64,000 nt of DNA from Opitutaceae bacterium (GTDB lineage Bacteria; Verrucomicrobiota; Verrucomicrobiia; Opitutales; Opitutaceae), in assembly GCA_030648295.1 (NCBI GenBank), contig JAUSID010000095.1:1-64000 (forward strand). Reading direction: 5' to 3'. The translations under genes and the position numbers were made by a program. A model generated the notes under the pieces. The model worked only from the letters and a program-made list of their open reading frames with translations. It had not been told where the DNA came from and made no database searches. Positions 42,382-50,973 of this stretch are shown here, piece after piece (positions within the stretch are counted from its first letter, which is position 1; each line of letters begins with the position of its first letter).

Positions 42382-43809
42382 ACGGACTGCCGTCCGGCTC
42401 GCGACGAAACGGTCAATCGCTTCGGCCGCTTTCCGCGCGTCGCGGACGGCATGCACGACGAGGCTCGGGCCGCGAACGGAATCGCCGCCGGCAAACACGC
42501 CCGGCACGCTCGTCATCTGCTGCTCGTCGACAATCACGCCGCCCCATTCGTTCGTCGCCACGACGGCGAATTCGCTGTCCTTCGGGATTGGCACGGGATC
42601 GAATCCGTACGCAACGAGAACAATGTCGACCGCGACTTGGAACTCGGAGCCGGCGACCGGCCGCGGCTTGCGCCGCCCCGAGGCGTCGGCCGCGCCGAGT
42701 TCCATCCGCACGCACCGCACGGACGCAACGTCGCCGTTCGCCCCCGCGATGATTTCCGTCGGGTTGGTGAGAAATTCGAATTCAGCGCCTTCCTCGACGG
42801 CGTTGGCGTATTCCTTCCGGCTGCCCGGCATGTTCGCCAGATCGCGACGATACAGGCACACCGCGCGTGCGGCGCCGGCGCGCAGGGCGGTCCGCAGGCA
42901 ATCCATGGCTGTGTCGCCACCGCCGAGCACGGCGACCCGCTTCCCCTTCACATCGACGGGCGGCAGATCGACCAGCGCCGAGTGCACGTTCTTCTGAATC
43001 AGGAACGGCAGCGCCGGCAGGACGCCGCCGGCGTTGGCACCGGGAACATCGGCCGGCTTCGGCTGCTGCGCGCCGAACCCGAGAAAAACCGCGTCGTGCG
43101 ACCGGCACAATTCGGCAAACGAAACGTCGCGGCCGACCTGCTCGCCAAGGCGAAACACGACGCCGCGTTTGGCCAGCAGATCGATGCGGCGCTCGACGAT
43201 CCCCTTCTCCAGCTTGAACGACGGGATTCCGTTCACCAGCAATCCGCCGGGAATGAGCTGCGATTCGAAAACGGTGACGGCATAGCCGCGCTTCGCGAGT
43301 TCGTCGGCGCAGGCGAGCCCGCCCGGGCCCGAGCCGATGACGGCGACACGGTGGCCGTTGGGCGCCGCCTGGATCACCTCGGTGGTGTCGTGGCGGAAGG
43401 CGTATTCGTTAATGAACCGTTCGATTGCGCCAATTGAAACCGGGTCCGAGCGCGCATTGAGGATGCACGAACCTTCGCAGAGCCGCTCCTGCGGACAAAC
43501 GCGGGAGCAAATCTCGGGCATGTTGCTCGTCGCGCGGGACACGGCGGCGGCTTCGAGAAACTCGCCCTGGGCCGCGAGCCCAATCCATTCCGGGATGCGG
43601 TTCGCGAGCGGGCAGCCCTGGGCACAAAGCGGTTCGGGGCACTGGATGCACCGGCGCGCCTGCGCCTTCACTGTCGCTTCGTCGAAGTTCGCGTAGATCT
43701 CGCGGAAATCGGCGACGCGTTCGGCGGCGGTGCGTTTGGGCGGTGTCGTGCGCTCGATCAATCGCCAGCCGTATTTCGCGGGTGAGTAGACGAGCGGGGG
43801 CGTGGGCAT
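42379..43809 (-). CDS. gltD: Glutamate synthase small subunit-type oxidoreductase (GltD)
   Basis: 476 residues from MPTPPLVYSPAKYGW. The N-terminal Fe-S domain has the cysteine sets CIQCPEPLCAQGCPL and CSRVCPQERLCEGSC. Then come FAD-binding VAVIGSGPGGLACADELAKR, GGLLVNGIPSFKLEK, NADPH-binding VAVLGGGDTAMDCLRTALRA and GVFAGGDSVRGPSLVVHAVR. It feeds NADPH electrons to the large subunit for glutamate formation from glutamine and 2-oxoglutarate. gltB is not next to it, so the partner is elsewhere or the protein serves another electron-bifurcating complex. The frame opens upstream at 43869. Confidence 0.9.
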   Translation of the reverse strand: MPTPPLVYSPAKYGWRLIERTTPPKRTAAERVADFREIYANFDEATVKAQARRCIQCPEPLCAQGCPLANRIPEWIGLAAQGEFLEAAAVSRATSNMPEICSRVCPQERLCEGSCILNARSDPVSIGAIERFINEYAFRHDTTEVIQAAPNGHRVAVIGSGPGGLACADELAKRGYAVTVFESQLIPGGLLVNGIPSFKLEKGIVERRIDLLAKRGVVFRLGEQVGRDVSFAELCRSHDAVFLGFGAQQPKPADVPGANAGGVLPALPFLIQKNVHSALVDLPPVDVKGKRVAVLGGGDTAMDCLRTALRAGAARAVCLYRRDLANMPGSRKEYANAVEEGAEFEFLTNPTEIIAGANGDVASVRCVRMELGAADASGRRKPRPVAGSEFQVAVDIVLVAYGFDPVPIPKDSEFAVVATNEWGGVIVDEQQMTSVPGVFAGGDSVRGPSLVVHAVRDARKAAEAIDRFVASRTAVR

Positions 43810-43978
43810 GGCATGGAAGCGGCGTGGCCGCGGCGGAGGATTGACGGCCGCCATGATGGCGATCCCCACCGCAAGCGACTCGGCACTTCTTGCGAATCCA
43901 TCCGCACTGCTTGCAAAGGATCGCGCGGGCGCGGGCGGAGTCGCGCGATCCGCAGCTAACTACGCGTGGTGGCGCGGT

Positions 43979-45727
43979 TTAACGCGCCTTGGCGGGCCGG
44001 CCGCGGAGTCGCTCGGCCTCGAGGAAGTGGAGTGCCGCCTCTTCGCGCTGGTGAAGAAGCGTCAACGCCTTGGCCCAGTTTTCCTGGATGTTGGGTGAGG
44101 TCGGATTGAGTGCTGCGGCCTGGCGAAAAAAGCCCAAGGCGGCATCGACGCGGCCATTGCTCGCCAGCGCGATGGCGAGATTGTTGTGCGCCTGATGCGA
44201 ATTCGGCTTCAACCCCACCGCACGCTCCAGGTGAGGAATGGCTTCGCCGGCCCGGCCAAGTTGGGTGAGAACGAGGCCGAGGTTGTTGCTGGCTTCGTAG
44301 TAGAACGGGCGCAACGCAAGTGCCGCTTCGAAGCAGCGGACCGCTTCATCCCGCCGCGATGGGTCGACCATCAACTCGCGACCGAGATTGTTGTGGGCCA
44401 TCCAGGCGCCGGGGTTCCGCGCAATCGTCGCGCGGAAAAGCGTTTCGTTGTTCCGGAAATCTTTGGCGTGATTTGCCGTTGCGGTGGCGAGCGCCCCAAT
44501 CGACAACGCCAGCACAGGCGTGAGCGCACGACGCCATATCGGAGTGGCGGCGTTCGCCAGCTTCGTCACGGCCGTCGCCGCTAGCGCGAAAACGGCCGCG
44601 CTGGCGAGATACTGAAAATGATCCGCGACGAACGAATACTGGAAGGGATAAACGTCCAGAAAACCGAGCACGGGGAACAGCGTGCCGATGAAGATCAGCA
44701 TCGCGCTGAGCACGCCCCGCGAGCGAATCCTCCACAGCACGAACAGCAGCGCCAACACCGCGACGAGCGGCAGCCAGTTCAACCACGCCGTGATATCGAG
44801 CTGCCAGCGCGGATAGATGAACGTGAGACCGGCCGGCCAGATCAGTTTTGCGAGATAGAACCAAATTACGTGCCCGGCGAGCAGGCAGCGCTGCAACCAC
44901 GTGAGCGCGAAGTCGGGCCCCTCGGCCCCAATCACGACGGATTCCATTTGGGCGGTGAAAAGTCCGGCGGCTGCGGCCACGACCAGCCAGGGCAGCAACG
45001 GCACGCCATCGCGCCGCCATTCGATTCGACCGCGACGCCACCAGAAGAGCACCAGCAGCGCGCCGGGCAGGGTGGCGACGACCGTTTTCGTCAGCAATCC
45101 GGCGAAGAAGAGGAGGGTGGCCAACGCATATTCGCCTTGCCGCCGGGACTCGCTGAATCGCGAAAACGCGAGGGCGGCACCGAAATAAAAAATGGCGGAC
45201 AGCGTGTTCTTTTGCTCGCTGATCCAGGCCACGCTTTCCGCGTGCACGGGGTGGACAGCGAAAAGGAGCGCGGCCGGGACAGCGCCCGTGATCCCGATTC
45301 GCCGCAGCAACAGGGCGAGGAGGCACACCGCCGTGGCATGCAGCACGATGTTGACGACGTGATAACCGCGCGGATTCCGGCCAAAAACAAGGTGTTCGAT
45401 CCAGAATGCCGAGTGTAGCAGCGGATAGTACTGTTGCGTGGCGCCGACGTCGGACCAGATGCGCGCCAGGCCCGCCGGCGACGCCAACGCGGGGGAGGTG
45501 AGGTGCGCGTCATCATCCCAGATGAAGCCGTTGTCCAAGGCCGGCAGATACGCGAAGAATACCAGGGCGAAGATCGCCGCCCACCATCCCGGCGAAATCG
45601 TCGGCCGCGTCACCCCTCCTCCGGTCCCGGTCGCCTCGTGGCTGGGCGCGGCTGGCATGGGTGCGTCGGGAACAGGATCCTTCGCGCTGGAAACGACAGG
45701 AGGCATCGATGGAGCGGGCCGCGCCAT
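43979..45727 (-). CDS. Multi-pass membrane protein with C-terminal TPR repeats (glycosyltransferase-39/DUF1736-like)
   Basis: 582 residues. About ten transmembrane helices begin at WWAAIFALVFFAYLPALDNG. FIWDDDAHLTSP with acidic residues in the first loop and AVHPVHAESVAWISEQKNTL are typical of the DUF1736/Tmtc-like and GT-C protein O-mannosyltransferase-like group. The last 150 residues are four TPR units (AWMAHNNLGRELMVDPSRRD, YYEASNNLGLVLTQLGRAGE, SHQAHNNLAIALASNGRVDA, SPNIQENWAKALTLLHQREE). It may glycosylate exported proteins; that is inference. The next gene on the strand is gltD, 170 bp away. Confidence 0.85.
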   Translation of the reverse strand: MARPAPSMPPVVSSAKDPVPDAPMPAAPSHEATGTGGGVTRPTISPGWWAAIFALVFFAYLPALDNGFIWDDDAHLTSPALASPAGLARIWSDVGATQQYYPLLHSAFWIEHLVFGRNPRGYHVVNIVLHATAVCLLALLLRRIGITGAVPAALLFAVHPVHAESVAWISEQKNTLSAIFYFGAALAFSRFSESRRQGEYALATLLFFAGLLTKTVVATLPGALLVLFWWRRGRIEWRRDGVPLLPWLVVAAAAGLFTAQMESVVIGAEGPDFALTWLQRCLLAGHVIWFYLAKLIWPAGLTFIYPRWQLDITAWLNWLPLVAVLALLFVLWRIRSRGVLSAMLIFIGTLFPVLGFLDVYPFQYSFVADHFQYLASAAVFALAATAVTKLANAATPIWRRALTPVLALSIGALATATANHAKDFRNNETLFRATIARNPGAWMAHNNLGRELMVDPSRRDEAVRCFEAALALRPFYYEASNNLGLVLTQLGRAGEAIPHLERAVGLKPNSHQAHNNLAIALASNGRVDAALGFFRQAAALNPTSPNIQENWAKALTLLHQREEAALHFLEAERLRGRPAKAR

Positions 45728-45789
45728 TCCTACCGCGCGGTCGTGGTAACGAAAGACCTATTGTGCCGGGGTTGGCGGGTCGCGCGGTC

Positions 45790-45827
45790 CGCCAAAACTA
45801 AAACCGCCGGCCCTGCTGAGGGCCGGC
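45790..45827 (-). terminator. Strong terminator after the TonB-dependent receptor
   Basis: On the minus strand CCGCCGGCCCT and AGGGCCGGCGG form an 11-bp stem around a 4-nt loop, followed by TTTTAGTTTTGG. Confidence 0.85.
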
Positions 45828-45854
45828 GGGGTAAGCGCGGGCGGGCGGGCGGAC

Positions 45855-48800
45855 TCAGAACGTCCCCTCGAGCCCAATCGCGTAGACGACGCCGAACGTG
45901 TTCGAGGAATTCAGCCAGGTGAACGTTGGGCTCTCCTTGTACTGATTTTCGCGCGCGCGCAGCTCGTCGGTGATATTGCGGCCGGACAGGTGCAGGCTCG
46001 CCCATTTGGTCAGCCGGATGGCGATGTTGAAGTCGACCATGTGCTGCGGAACGGTGACCTGCTCGGCGCTAATGCCGTTCGAGGTGACGATGCTGTTCAC
46101 CTGCTGGCCATTCATCGTGTAGTTCACATTGGCGGAGAACCGCCGGTTGCTGTAGCCGATGCTCGCGGTGTGGCGCCAGTCGCGGATGCCGCTGAGGTCG
46201 CCACCGCCGGGCCGGCCCTTCAGGTTGTTGTACGCCGAGGTGCCGCGGACCGAGAAGCCGCGCGCCCAGCCGGGCAGGAACTGATCCAGCCGCTGCCGGA
46301 ACTCCAGCTCGGTGCCGTCCAGCCGGGCCGACCCCGAATTGTAGTAGACGTTGACATCATACCCCGCGTGCTCCGCGCCGAGGCCCCAGTTTTCGGGAAC
46401 CGGAATGATCGTTCCATCCTCGAACCGCACCTGACCTTTCGCGATGTCATCCGCGGTCAGGATCTCGGACTGGTCCTGGACCTGGTAGTCATGGATGTTC
46501 TTGCGATAAACGCCGAGGCCGAAGCTGCCGCCGCTGCCGGTGTAATAGGAGACTCGCGTCTCGAAATTATCGGCGACCCATGGCTCGAGGTCGGGATTGC
46601 GGACGTTGATCCGCCCGACCGCGCCGCTGCTCTGGATGGTGTCGACGATGTCGTTGTGCGGAATGACGGTGCGGTCGAAGCGATTCCGCGCCTGCGTCCG
46701 GGCGTAGCCGGCCTGCCACTGCAGACTGTCGGTGACGTTGAAGCTCGCATGCAGGCTGGGGAAGTAATTGTCGTTTTCACCCTCCGCGTACGCGGCCTTG
46801 TCCCGGTAGACCGCGGCGGTGTGGGCGAGGGTGGCGCGACCGAGGTCCTGGTTTTGATCCGTCGTGGCGCCGGCGGCGCGGGCGGCGTTGCCGGCGGACT
46901 GGATCGCCGGGAGGAAGACGGGACCGCCGGAACGGGTGCGCGGCACGACGGCCGCGTTGGCAAGCTGGTAGTTCACATTTGTCGCGGTGCCGAGGTTCAC
47001 CACCGTGCGCGCGCCGTTCGCGTCGACGTCATTCACGTGCACCACCGATCCGTCACGGTATTTCAAATACGCGGCGCTGCCGTCGATCAGCAGCCCGTGC
47101 GCGCTGGCCTCGTTTTTCTCGTAGCGGACCCCGCCGTTGAGCCGGAGCCGGTTGCGCAGGAGCTGCCAGTCGAACTGGAGGTACGGCGCCAGCGTCGACT
47201 CCTCCAAATCGTATGCCGCGTTCTGGCTGACGTTGAGCCGCGCCGACCGCGCCTCGTCGTATCGGAACCAGTCCGGATGCTGTTGATAGAGCTGGTAGAG
47301 CTTCGTCATGCTGATCCGCTCGATCGCCGGATAGTCGTAGATCGAGTCGCGCCGGGCCGGCAGGCTTTCGGCGGCGATCAGCGAGGCGGAGTCGTCCGCC
47401 GTGCCGGGCAGGCCATCGGCGCCGACGAAGCGCCAGGCGTAGGATTCGTATCGGCGCCACTTATACTGTTCCTTGTAGTCAAACCCAAGCTGGGCGGAGA
47501 GCGGGTTCTCGAAGTTGAACGCCCGCTTCACGAAGACCTTGGCCGCGCCAATCGTGTCCGCCGAGCGGCCGGGGCGGGCGCGCGCGCCACCGATGCGCGC
47601 CACGGAGTTTTTCCACCATTCGACCGGCTGGCCGGCACGGTAATTGTTGCCGTTGGCGGTGTAGTCGGCCGAGGCGTTCGCCGTGATTGTCAGCGGGGCC
47701 CAGTAGTTTTCGGCTCCGCCGAAAGTGAGCGTCATCGGGATGGGATTGCCCGAGCCCACCCCGACCCCGGTATGAGGGATGTTCACGAGTCCCGTCACAT
47801 TCTCCACGCTCGTGCTGTTAAAGAACCCGCGCTCGGTGTCGAAATACTGGTAGGTGCCGCGGGAGTAGCCAGCGCGTGCGCCGGCGGACCACGGGCCGTG
47901 GCGCCACCGCGCCTCGAACGTGTTGGTGAGCGTCCGTGACTGCACGTCGCGCCACAGCGGGCTTTCCTGTTGCGTCTGCCCGCCGCCAATCCGACCAACC
48001 GTGGTATAGTCGTCGTACGTTATTCCGGTCCGGGGATCCCGGCCGATGCCGACAAAGGTCGCAACATCGCCGCTGCCGGAACCGGCACCGTTCCAGCGAT
48101 AGCGAACGTCATCCGCGTTTTGCACCCAGCCCCGGATCATGCTGAGCGACCACCCGAGCGTGAGGTCCGGAGTCGGACGCCAGTCGAGTCGCGCGCTCCC
48201 GTAATCTTTGCCCTGCAACTTCGGCGCGTTGTGATTGAGCGGATTCTGCATCGCGGGAAAATAAATGCTCGCCGCGGTGTCAAACGTGCCGCCCGCATCC
48301 TTGATCGCCTTGGCGGCGGGATTACGGTTGTTCGCGCCGCCCTGGCCGAGATTCCAGCCGAAGGTGGACCAGTGCGTGTTCACCAGCGTGTCGTTCTGGC
48401 CGACGGTGACGGCGAATCCGAGGTTGCGGTTGATTGGCTCGGTCCAGGCGACCTCCCAATTGGGCCGCCAGCGCGAGCGCGTGCGATCCTTGGGTCCGTC
48501 CATGGCTTTCGTCGTGAGTTCCTCGCCGTCGGATTGCAGGAACGCACGATAGGCCACCCGCCGCTTGCTGTATTCGAAGGCGGAGCGGCGGATCATGTTG
48601 ATTGAGCCACCGAGAGCATTAGCGCTGTCCTCCGGCAGTGGCAGCTTGCGCACTTCAACGCGCGCGATGTCCGCGGCGGAAGCGTATTGAATTTCAAACG
48701 CGCGGCCGACCGTCTCGGCGTTCGCGCTCGCCGTCGGCATGCCGTCGAAATTCACCTCGGTGTTCACGGCGCCGAGCCCGCGCACGCTGACGCCCGTGAT

Positions 48801-49406
48801 GTTGTTCGCGAAATATTCGACGTCGACACCGGGCAGCAGCTTCAGGAATTCCCCGGGATTGCGGTCGACGATCGTGCCGAACTCTTCGGTGGAAACGACG
48901 CTGACGATGTTCGGGGCGACACGCTGCTCGTGCACCGCGATCGCCGCCGCGTTGGTTTCCTTCGTCGACTGCACGACATAGGCGTCGAGCTTCACCGTTT
49001 CCGCATCGGCACCATACCGCGAGCGACTGGTCAGGGCGAAGTCCTGCTGCGCGGCGCGATCCGTCGCGACGCTGATGCTCGCCTCCTGCTCGTCGAGCCC
49101 GGTGAAGAACACGCGCAGGGTGACGACACCGGGAGGAACGTTTTCGAGCCGATAGAAACCCGATTCATCGGTGAAAGTGGAGCGGGTGCTGTCCTTCACC
49201 ACGACGCGGACGTTGTTGAGGTATTCGCCGGTAACGGCGTTTTTGACGCGTCCTTCGATCGCACCGGCATTTGACTGGGCGTGGGTCACAGCGAGCACGA
49301 CGCAGGTCGAAAAGGCGACGAGGCAACGGACAAGACGGGACAGCTTTCGCTGGAGCACCGACGACGCGGAAACGATCCGCCACTCAGCGCAAACGGGGGT
49401 TTTCAT
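45855..49406 (-). CDS. TonB-dependent receptor with carboxypeptidase-like N-terminal domain
   Basis: About 1183 residues from MKTPVCAEWRIV, which gives a signal peptide (LVAFSTCVVLAVTHA). A CarbopepD_reg-like domain (AIEGRVKNAVTGEYLNNVRV to LTSRSRYG) precedes a plug domain with EEFGTIVDRNPGEFLKLLPG, GVSVRGLGAVNTEVNFDGMP and ARVEVRKLPLPEDSANALGG, then a 22-strand-type barrel ending in aromatic NTFGVVYAIGLEGTF. It imports a large substrate through the outer membrane using TonB. The receptors of this oversized group are often linked to carbohydrates or siderophores; no adjacent gene shows the substrate. No anti-sigma signalling domain is seen. Confidence 0.93.
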   Translation of the reverse strand: MKTPVCAEWRIVSASSVLQRKLSRLVRCLVAFSTCVVLAVTHAQSNAGAIEGRVKNAVTGEYLNNVRVVVKDSTRSTFTDESGFYRLENVPPGVVTLRVFFTGLDEQEASISVATDRAAQQDFALTSRSRYGADAETVKLDAYVVQSTKETNAAAIAVHEQRVAPNIVSVVSTEEFGTIVDRNPGEFLKLLPGVDVEYFANNITGVSVRGLGAVNTEVNFDGMPTASANAETVGRAFEIQYASAADIARVEVRKLPLPEDSANALGGSINMIRRSAFEYSKRRVAYRAFLQSDGEELTTKAMDGPKDRTRSRWRPNWEVAWTEPINRNLGFAVTVGQNDTLVNTHWSTFGWNLGQGGANNRNPAAKAIKDAGGTFDTAASIYFPAMQNPLNHNAPKLQGKDYGSARLDWRPTPDLTLGWSLSMIRGWVQNADDVRYRWNGAGSGSGDVATFVGIGRDPRTGITYDDYTTVGRIGGGQTQQESPLWRDVQSRTLTNTFEARWRHGPWSAGARAGYSRGTYQYFDTERGFFNSTSVENVTGLVNIPHTGVGVGSGNPIPMTLTFGGAENYWAPLTITANASADYTANGNNYRAGQPVEWWKNSVARIGGARARPGRSADTIGAAKVFVKRAFNFENPLSAQLGFDYKEQYKWRRYESYAWRFVGADGLPGTADDSASLIAAESLPARRDSIYDYPAIERISMTKLYQLYQQHPDWFRYDEARSARLNVSQNAAYDLEESTLAPYLQFDWQLLRNRLRLNGGVRYEKNEASAHGLLIDGSAAYLKYRDGSVVHVNDVDANGARTVVNLGTATNVNYQLANAAVVPRTRSGGPVFLPAIQSAGNAARAAGATTDQNQDLGRATLAHTAAVYRDKAAYAEGENDNYFPSLHASFNVTDSLQWQAGYARTQARNRFDRTVIPHNDIVDTIQSSGAVGRINVRNPDLEPWVADNFETRVSYYTGSGGSFGLGVYRKNIHDYQVQDQSEILTADDIAKGQVRFEDGTIIPVPENWGLGAEHAGYDVNVYYNSGSARLDGTELEFRQRLDQFLPGWARGFSVRGTSAYNNLKGRPGGGDLSGIRDWRHTASIGYSNRRFSANVNYTMNGQQVNSIVTSNGISAEQVTVPQHMVDFNIAIRLTKWASLHLSGRNITDELRARENQYKESPTFTWLNSSNTFGVVYAIGLEGTF

Positions 49407-49539
49407 GGTTTGGTCCGGGCTGGGGAACAGGGGGGAGAACCGGCCCAAGTCATGGTGAGGCATCCGGCCGAGGAAAGAAGCGCAGAGCTTAAATCGTTAA
49501 GCCCGTGGCCGCGTCGCGAGGCGAAGGCATCGAAAACAT

Positions 49540-49705
49540 TTCACGATTCGGTTGGAGATGTTCAGCTGATACGTGAGCGAGCCGGCGCGAGCGGCTACCT
49601 GATCAAACGGGTGGCGACCGACAAGCTGCTCGAGGCGATCGACGACGTCTGCACGGGCGGCTCGCCGATGTCGTGTCACATTGCTCGCAAGGTCGTGCAG
49701 TTTTT
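49540..49705 (+). pseudogene. Response-regulator receiver fragment
   Basis: An open stretch encodes GASGYLIKRVATDKLLEAID, then DVCTGGSPMSCHIARKVVQF FHQAG. That is the last third of a NarL/LuxR-type receiver domain plus its linker (the GASGYLLK and GGSPMS motifs). The phosphoacceptor part and the HTH output are missing, and there is no start signal. It is a gene remnant. Confidence 0.6.
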
Positions 49706-49708
49706 CCA

Positions 49709-49930
49709 TCAGGCGGGGCCCTCCGATGAAGTTTCGGAGAACCTCTCGCGCCAGTCGTTCTTCGGCGGATTCACGAGCCGCAGCGACGCTTTGGGATAGA
49801 GGTCGAAATAGGCGTCGGGCGCCAGGAAGCGGATGTGCGGCTTGTGCAAGCTGACCGCGATCAGGAACGGCTTCTCACCGTGGCGCGCGTCGTGAGCCAC
49901 GAGGCGACGCGCCGCGCGCGTGAGCATGAG
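49709..49930 (-). pseudogene. Sulfatase fragment
   Basis: On the minus strand the frame encodes EKPFLIAVSLHKPHIRFLAP, then [47 protein letters not shown]-like sequence is a central piece of iduronate-sulfatase-type sulfatases. The formylglycine motif and both ends are absent, and sequence upstream in frame is unrelated. It is a remnant of a larger gene and lies convergent with the receiver remnant. Confidence 0.6.
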
Positions 49931-50218
49931 CAAAGGAACCGACAGAGTGTCAGAACTGCCGCCTTCACAATATCCCCAATAAGGGGGATGCGGCCCGAAG
50001 CGCGGCGATTGACAACGCGTTGTCGGCGGCGGGGCACTCACTGGGTCGGAAATCGCTTCTGGGGGCATCCGACTGCGCGCTCCACCCGATGACAACCGAG
50101 ACACGCTTTCGAGGGGCGCCGCGACCACCGAGCCCCACTCAAAACCGAATTCCCTTCCTGACGCCCACGTAAAACCCGCAGGAATACGCAATTTTGACGC
50201 ATCTTGGCTTGACCCGAG

Positions 50219-50253
50219 TGGGTGAAAAGGGGTGAAAATGGGGCACTTTGGGA
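50219..50253 (+). promoter_or_regulatory. MraZ box: four 10-bp direct repeats upstream of mraZ
   Basis: TGGGTGAAAA, GGGGTGAAAA, TGGGGCACTT and TGGGAGAAAC follow one another with an exact 10-bp period (starts 50219, 50229, 50239, 50249), ending 24 bp before the mraZ ATG. MraZ is known to bind TGGGN repeats of this spacing and repress its own operon; three repeats are usual, here there are four. A TTGACC at 50209-50214 may be part of the promoter they cover. Confidence 0.85.
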
Positions 50254-50276
50254 GAAACCCGTATTTCGCTGCCCAC

Positions 50277-50729
50277 ATGCCCCAAGCTGGCAAAACCTTT
50301 TATACCGGCCTTTTTAGGCACAACCTCGACGACAAGGGTCGGCTGACGATCCCATCGGCGTGGCGGTATGCCCATGCGGAAGCGGATACCTTCCTGGCGA
50401 CGCCACACCCGGATGGTTATGTGGCGGTGCTGCCGCCCGCCGAAGTCGACAAACTGCATGAGAAGATCGGGGCCATGAAGTTGAGCGACGCGGCGGCGCA
50501 GGCGTTTGCCGCGCGGTTTTTCTCCCAGACCCAAAGTTTTTCGTTCGATAAGGCCGGCCGAATCGGCCTCAGCGCCGATCTCCTCCGCCACGCCGGCGTC
50601 GAGAAAGAGGCCGTCCTGGTCGGCTCGCTCACCAAGTTCAATATCTACAACCCGAACCGCTGGCAGCAGGAGGAAGCGCGCACGGCGGGCGAAAACTTCG
50701 GCGACGTCATGCGTCGCCTCGATATCTGA
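50277..50729 (+). CDS. mraZ: Transcriptional regulator MraZ
   Basis: 150 residues from MPQAGKTFYTGLFRHNLDDK; the frame opens upstream at 50232 within the operator. Two SpoVT/AbrB-like swapped hairpins carry the DxKGR motifs: HNLDDKGRLTIPSAWR and SFSFDKAGRIGLSADLLRHA. It binds as a ring-shaped oligomer to the TGGG repeats in front of the gene and tunes dcw cluster expression. It is the first gene of the cluster. Length is normal. Confidence 0.95.
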   Translation: MPQAGKTFYTGLFRHNLDDKGRLTIPSAWRYAHAEADTFLATPHPDGYVAVLPPAEVDKLHEKIGAMKLSDAAAQAFAARFFSQTQSFSFDKAGRIGLSADLLRHAGVEKEAVLVGSLTKFNIYNPNRWQQEEARTAGENFGDVMRRLDI

Positions 50730-50730
50730 C

Positions 50731-50973
50731 ATGCGCAGCGCTGCCAAGACCAAGCCCATTGCCTCGCGACTCCGCGCCCGCAAATCCGCGCTGTCCGCCA
50801 CGGCGGCCGCGCGCCGGATTTTCCCGGCGTGGATCGACGCCGACGAACGCGTGGTTTCATTTGCCGCCGCGGCGGCCCAGCCGCGCGTGCGCGACGCGCT
50901 CGTATTGCGCAAGGTCGCGAAAAAGAAATCCGCCGGCCGGAAGGGAACCAACCATGGGTCCGACGCTCGATGA
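50731..50973 (+). CDS. Small basic protein between mraZ and rsmH
   Basis: 80 residues, starting 1 bp after the mraZ stop and overlapping the rsmH start by 20 bp. It is basic and alanine-rich (SRLRARKSALSATAAARRIF, ALVLRKVAKKKSAGRKG), probably helical, and has a short patch WIDADERVVSF. I recognise no family. The tight packing into the operon and the ATG position support a real gene, but composition alone could also arise by chance in GC-rich DNA. Confidence 0.5.
   Translation: MRSAAKTKPIASRLRARKSALSATAAARRIFPAWIDADERVVSFAAAAAQPRVRDALVLRKVAKKKSAGRKGTNHGSDAR

Larger units (their letters stand above)
49464..50218. other. Region of gene remnants between the receptor gene and the dcw cluster
   Basis: About 750 bp with no intact gene. 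It holds the two remnants listed separately and, at about 49976-49992, a short inverted repeat CCCCAATAAGGGG. The rest up to the MraZ box is unremarkable. Confidence 0.5.

Noticed and set aside
45990-47939. 649-residue open frame opposite the TonB-dependent receptor
   Set aside because: Antisense of the barrel region; composition only, no start signal.
49976-49992. CCCCAATAAGGGG as a regulator binding site
   Set aside because: A single short inverted repeat among gene remnants; no second copy or promoter nearby supports a role.
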